From: Hyaloscypha bicolor E | Taxonomy: Eukaryota; Ascomycota; Leotiomycetes; Helotiales; Hyaloscyphaceae | NCBI RefSeq assembly: GCF_002865645.1 | Contig: NW_020194562.1 | Span: forward strand, 1,178,001-1,242,000 | Reading direction: 5' to 3' | DNA: 64,000 bases | Part shown: positions 60,901 through 64,000 of the stretch, piece after piece | Layout of the letters: each line of letters opens with the position of its first letter | How positions within the stretch are numbered: position 1 is the stretch's first letter | Position numbers and translations under genes: made by a program | The notes under the pieces: generated by a model | What the model saw: only the letters and a program-made list of their open reading frames with translations | Database searches by the model: none | Told to the model about the DNA's origin: nothing

Positions 60901-63900
60901 GACCTCTATATTTCTTATAAAGCGGTTATAGGCTTTTAATATAAACTTGGACATATCTAGTAATTCTGGTACTAGCAAGCTACTATTCTCAGAAGCCATA
61001 GCTTCAGCTGTTTCCTGGGCCTTTTTTAATACGGCTATAGCTAATATAAGCTAACCCTAATTAGCCTGAGCCTTAGTTATATAGTTTATTATATAGTAAA
61101 TAATAGCAAGAACCTTGGGAAATAATACTATAAAGTTAATATTATAATTATATCCTATAGCAAATATAATAATAGGATTATACTTATTTACAAATTAGTA
61201 ATTCCTCTCTATTCGGATATAGCTATTTTCCGTAACTATAGATTCTGGAACAAGTAGTCTTAGAAATAAAAACCTATAAAATTACCAGAGCAGCTATCTC
61301 TAAGTATCTGAATATTATAAAGATTTATTAGTATCCGTTACTATTTCTTTATTCTGGATAATCAGAATAGGATTTACTCTCGAATCTAACCGTAAATATT
61401 TCTTCTGGTATTTAGTACAGGTCTTACTATAAGTATATATCTGAATCCGGGCTACTATACTATTTGAGTTAATATTTAGAGTCTCTTGGAACTCAGCTAT
61501 AGTTATGTCTTCCGGTATAGGAAAACGGGATAAGCCGGAAGTCTCTAATTAGAACTACTAACTAAGAGTAAGATCTACTATCTCCCTAACTATTAAGCGG
61601 ATATAAGTAAGGACCCAGTTCTTAAAGCCAGTATCCGACTTTAGTCTATAATGAAAATTTATAGCACTAATATTACTAGCGAGCCAGGCAAATCCGTAGA
61701 GGTATAGTATTATTCATATTATTAACTTAATAATTCTAAAATAAGAACTTATTATACCAAAGATCCCAGGCTCCCTAGAGAGTGTCTTAAAGAAGCAGGT
61801 AAAGAATAACGTAATAATAATATAGAAGAACTAAGTAACGAGACTTGGGTTCTTAATTATTAGCTATAAGAGTTTGGACCTAATACCTGGCTTATCTAGC
61901 GAGATCTATTTGCCGGTAAGTCTGACTACAAAGATATTACTAATATCTTTTGGGTTAAGCATAAACTAGATAAGTGAGAGCCCAAGACAGGCAATCTTAC
62001 TAAAGATCAAGTTCCTAAATCTTATCTTCTTCCCAAATAACTCTGGATTAAATAACGAGATAATTCTCATATTAGTAATTAGACTATGGATAATAGGATT
62101 TGAGATCTTCTTTTGATCGGTAAACTCCTGTACTATACGGTAGAGATTATTAGCTAATAACTTGACAAGTTCTTAAATAGCTTTGGTCTAGTATTTATTC
62201 TTGACCTAGATATAGTTCCCGAAGGAAGCCTGCCGTATTAGGATCAGATTATAGATATAAAATATAAATGTATAATATTAAGAGAAGCTATAAAGGTCAG
62301 AATAATATAATTACAAGTATAGAACACGTATAGTAAGAAATAGTAGAGTATGATATATCTCGTAAAGGTCTTAAGAGATATCTCCTTTAGATAATCTCCG
62401 TTCGTATTACTAAGATAGCCGCTAATACTAAACGGAAATAGAGTAGGGAATACTGCCGTAAAGTAATCCGGGTCTATAAAGGCGCTTATTAGGGGTAATT
62501 GCTATATTGTCTTATAAGATATATATAATAAGCGAGAGTTATTATTTAGTAAGCCCTCTTCCTTATCCTGGATATTAAAAGCATCTTCTTTCCCTGGCCC
62601 GGAACAATGAAAACCCTGCTCTTGGAAGATGGTCTGGAGGCTTACTAAAGTGGCCGGGGTAAAGTAGAGATCCTGACTATATAGGTTAGAGAAGAAGGAC
62701 CGGCTAAGAATACTACCAGGTTCAGTATCCTTTACCTCGGCGTCTAGCTCGTTCTTGAAAAGCCCATGCTATAGTAATATAGTATAGCCTTTACGTTTGT
62801 TTTCTACTAGTATATTTATAGATTCAGGCTCAGAACCCAGTATAATAAAGGCGTTTCTAATTTCCTGAGGAATATGGTAATTAGGCCAAGAGTTCAAAAC
62901 AAAATAATTAATGGCTACTGACTTATAGACGGGATTATTAGTATATAGCTATAGCAAGGCATTTATAACCTTTGCTTTATTAATAGAATAAAACCGTACA
63001 AGGTTTTCTTCTAATAGCGGTGCTCCGTAATCCCAGCTAATAATTATTATTATATGATCTCATAACCTTGCGGCTAGTAAGATCTTTAGAAGCTTACTGG
63101 GATCTTGCCTTACGGCAATAGAGTAACCGTGACTCCCTCTATAGCTAATCCCCTTCTGAGTACCTGAGGTAAGCTTTAAGAAGATGCTAATAACATGAGC
63201 CCGTACTATAAAAGCCTCTTTAATAGTATTGAGATTCTTTAGAGCCTCTGGGTAATCTTAATAGAATAGGTAATTAATAAAGTTACCGGCTAAGAGCGGA
63301 GGGATGACCCGTTTGGTAATTGCCGAGTTATATATCGTATACAGGCTAATTATACCGTCCTTAATGGCGCAATAGTCAGGGTTCGTCTTCGTCCTCTGGA
63401 GGAAGTATTACAGGTCATTGTCTCGGAGACCAATACTCGTTATCTCGTTTTCCTGGAACAGCCCTTTATAGAGTTTACATGGTAGACGTATGGAGGCATC
63501 TGAGATTGCCCTCTGGTAATCCCTTATATACCTCATCTGGATATTAGAGGTGATCTCCTCTGGAAAATTGGCAGAAGCCAGCTTTATATACTAGTACTCC
63601 TTATCTAGGAAAGATAGAAGAATGCCATTAAAGGCAGTAATACGTTCTTCTATTAGTGACCTCTGCTGGGCCTTTTGCGCTTAGAGGGCAGCTTCGTGAT
63701 ATTGGAGAGCTCGGGCACAAGTAACATCTCGATAGCGCTTTTCCCGGCGTTAATGTTTATCCTCTAAGTCCTGTAAAGCGCGTCTTTTGTTAACTCTGGC
63801 GACCCTCTTGATAGTCCAACTACGTGCCTCCTCGGACAAAGCTGCATCTCGAAACCCTGTATCTTGCCGCCTCCTGGTTTCTATATCAGCCTCGTGCCGT

Positions 63901-64000
63901 AAGAGAGCTCCTACTATAAAGTCATCTCGGGACTGCTTAACTCTACGGCGTGCCTTGTCTTATTAGAGACGTAATTCCCGTTTCTCAAGCTTCGCTAATC
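57901..64000 (-). mobile_element. Helitron (RepHel) relic, minus strand, running off the right edge
   Basis: The minus strand encodes, in order, an N-terminal region (RAHVISIFLKLTSGTQKGIS at about 63,200-63,130), the Helitron helicase-like domain (DPDYFTAVFPTLFPF near 62,480-62,420), and the HUH nuclease region (LYLYGFAWLAS near 61,715-61,680, family LHLHGFAWL). Next are the LLGQP block (60,880-60,860) and a PIF1-type helicase: Walker A SRVSKTYL (59,637-59,611, family GxxGxGKTYL), Walker B FILNEIS (59,426-59,398, family DEIS), LLGDFN*FRPV (59,302-59,270) and motif VI TNYKSQGSIFNRLI (58,451-58,395). Rolling-circle transposons use the nuclease for strand nicking and the helicase for unwinding. 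Decay is mild at 62-64 kb and heavier leftwards. The 62-codon frame 60,999-60,811 is part of this protein. The copy is non-autonomous as read. Confidence 0.88.

Noticed and set aside
1..64000. tRNA or rRNA genes
   Set aside because: I scanned the normal-composition islands by eye and saw no convincing cloverleaf or rRNA sequence; a covariance-model search would be decisive.

Overview
The window reads as accessory DNA from a filamentous ascomycete (Pezizomycotina). Genes carry short GT..AG introns and belong to typical fungal families: HET domain, caspase-like C14, fungal C2H2 factor, ubiquitin-like (ULD) regulator. Most of the 64 kb is very AT-rich and strongly short of CpA/TpG, as expected after repeat-induced point mutation (RIP, CpA to TpA). 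No species can be named from sequence alone.

Layout. 1-5.6 kb: decayed plus-strand Ty3/Gypsy chromovirus tail with a candidate LTR, then RIPped DNA. 5.6-6.35 kb: GC island with a G-rich strand and the first 49 codons of a calcineurin-like phosphoesterase, cut off by AT-rich DNA. 6.35-14.05 kb: RIPped DNA with a small island at 11.65-12.08 kb. 14.05-18.76 kb: island with dispersed repeats, an intact HET-domain gene (minus) and a broken caspase-like gene (minus). 18.76-22.25 kb: minus-strand Gypsy relic with recognisable reverse transcriptase. 22.7-25.35 kb: a decayed unrecognised frame interrupted by a 122-bp insert that shows few RIP changes. About 26-33.7 kb: second minus-strand Gypsy family. 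35.0-42.75 kb: the main gene island, with a C2H2 zinc-finger gene (minus), a divergent seven-exon ULD plus homeodomain-like gene (plus), a small hydrophobic protein gene and a long hairpin. 42.75-52.4 kb: RIPped DNA. 52.4-53.05 kb: repeat-rich island. 53.06-54.98 kb: RIPped HET-domain pseudogene (minus). 55.24-56.35 kb: minisatellite with higher-order structure. About 58-64 kb: minus-strand Helitron (N-terminal region, HUH endonuclease, PIF1-type helicase) running off the right edge.

How it fits together. Two HET genes (one intact, one dead) and a caspase-like relic lie in one transposon-rich block, as expected of an allorecognition or regulated-cell-death locus. The 35-42.7 kb island may be a regulatory module: two putative transcriptional regulators share a ~0.9 kb divergent promoter, with a small membrane protein gene beside them. 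RIP has changed diagnostic residues in nearly every mobile element and has touched neighbouring genes. All exon models were read by eye and need transcript support.
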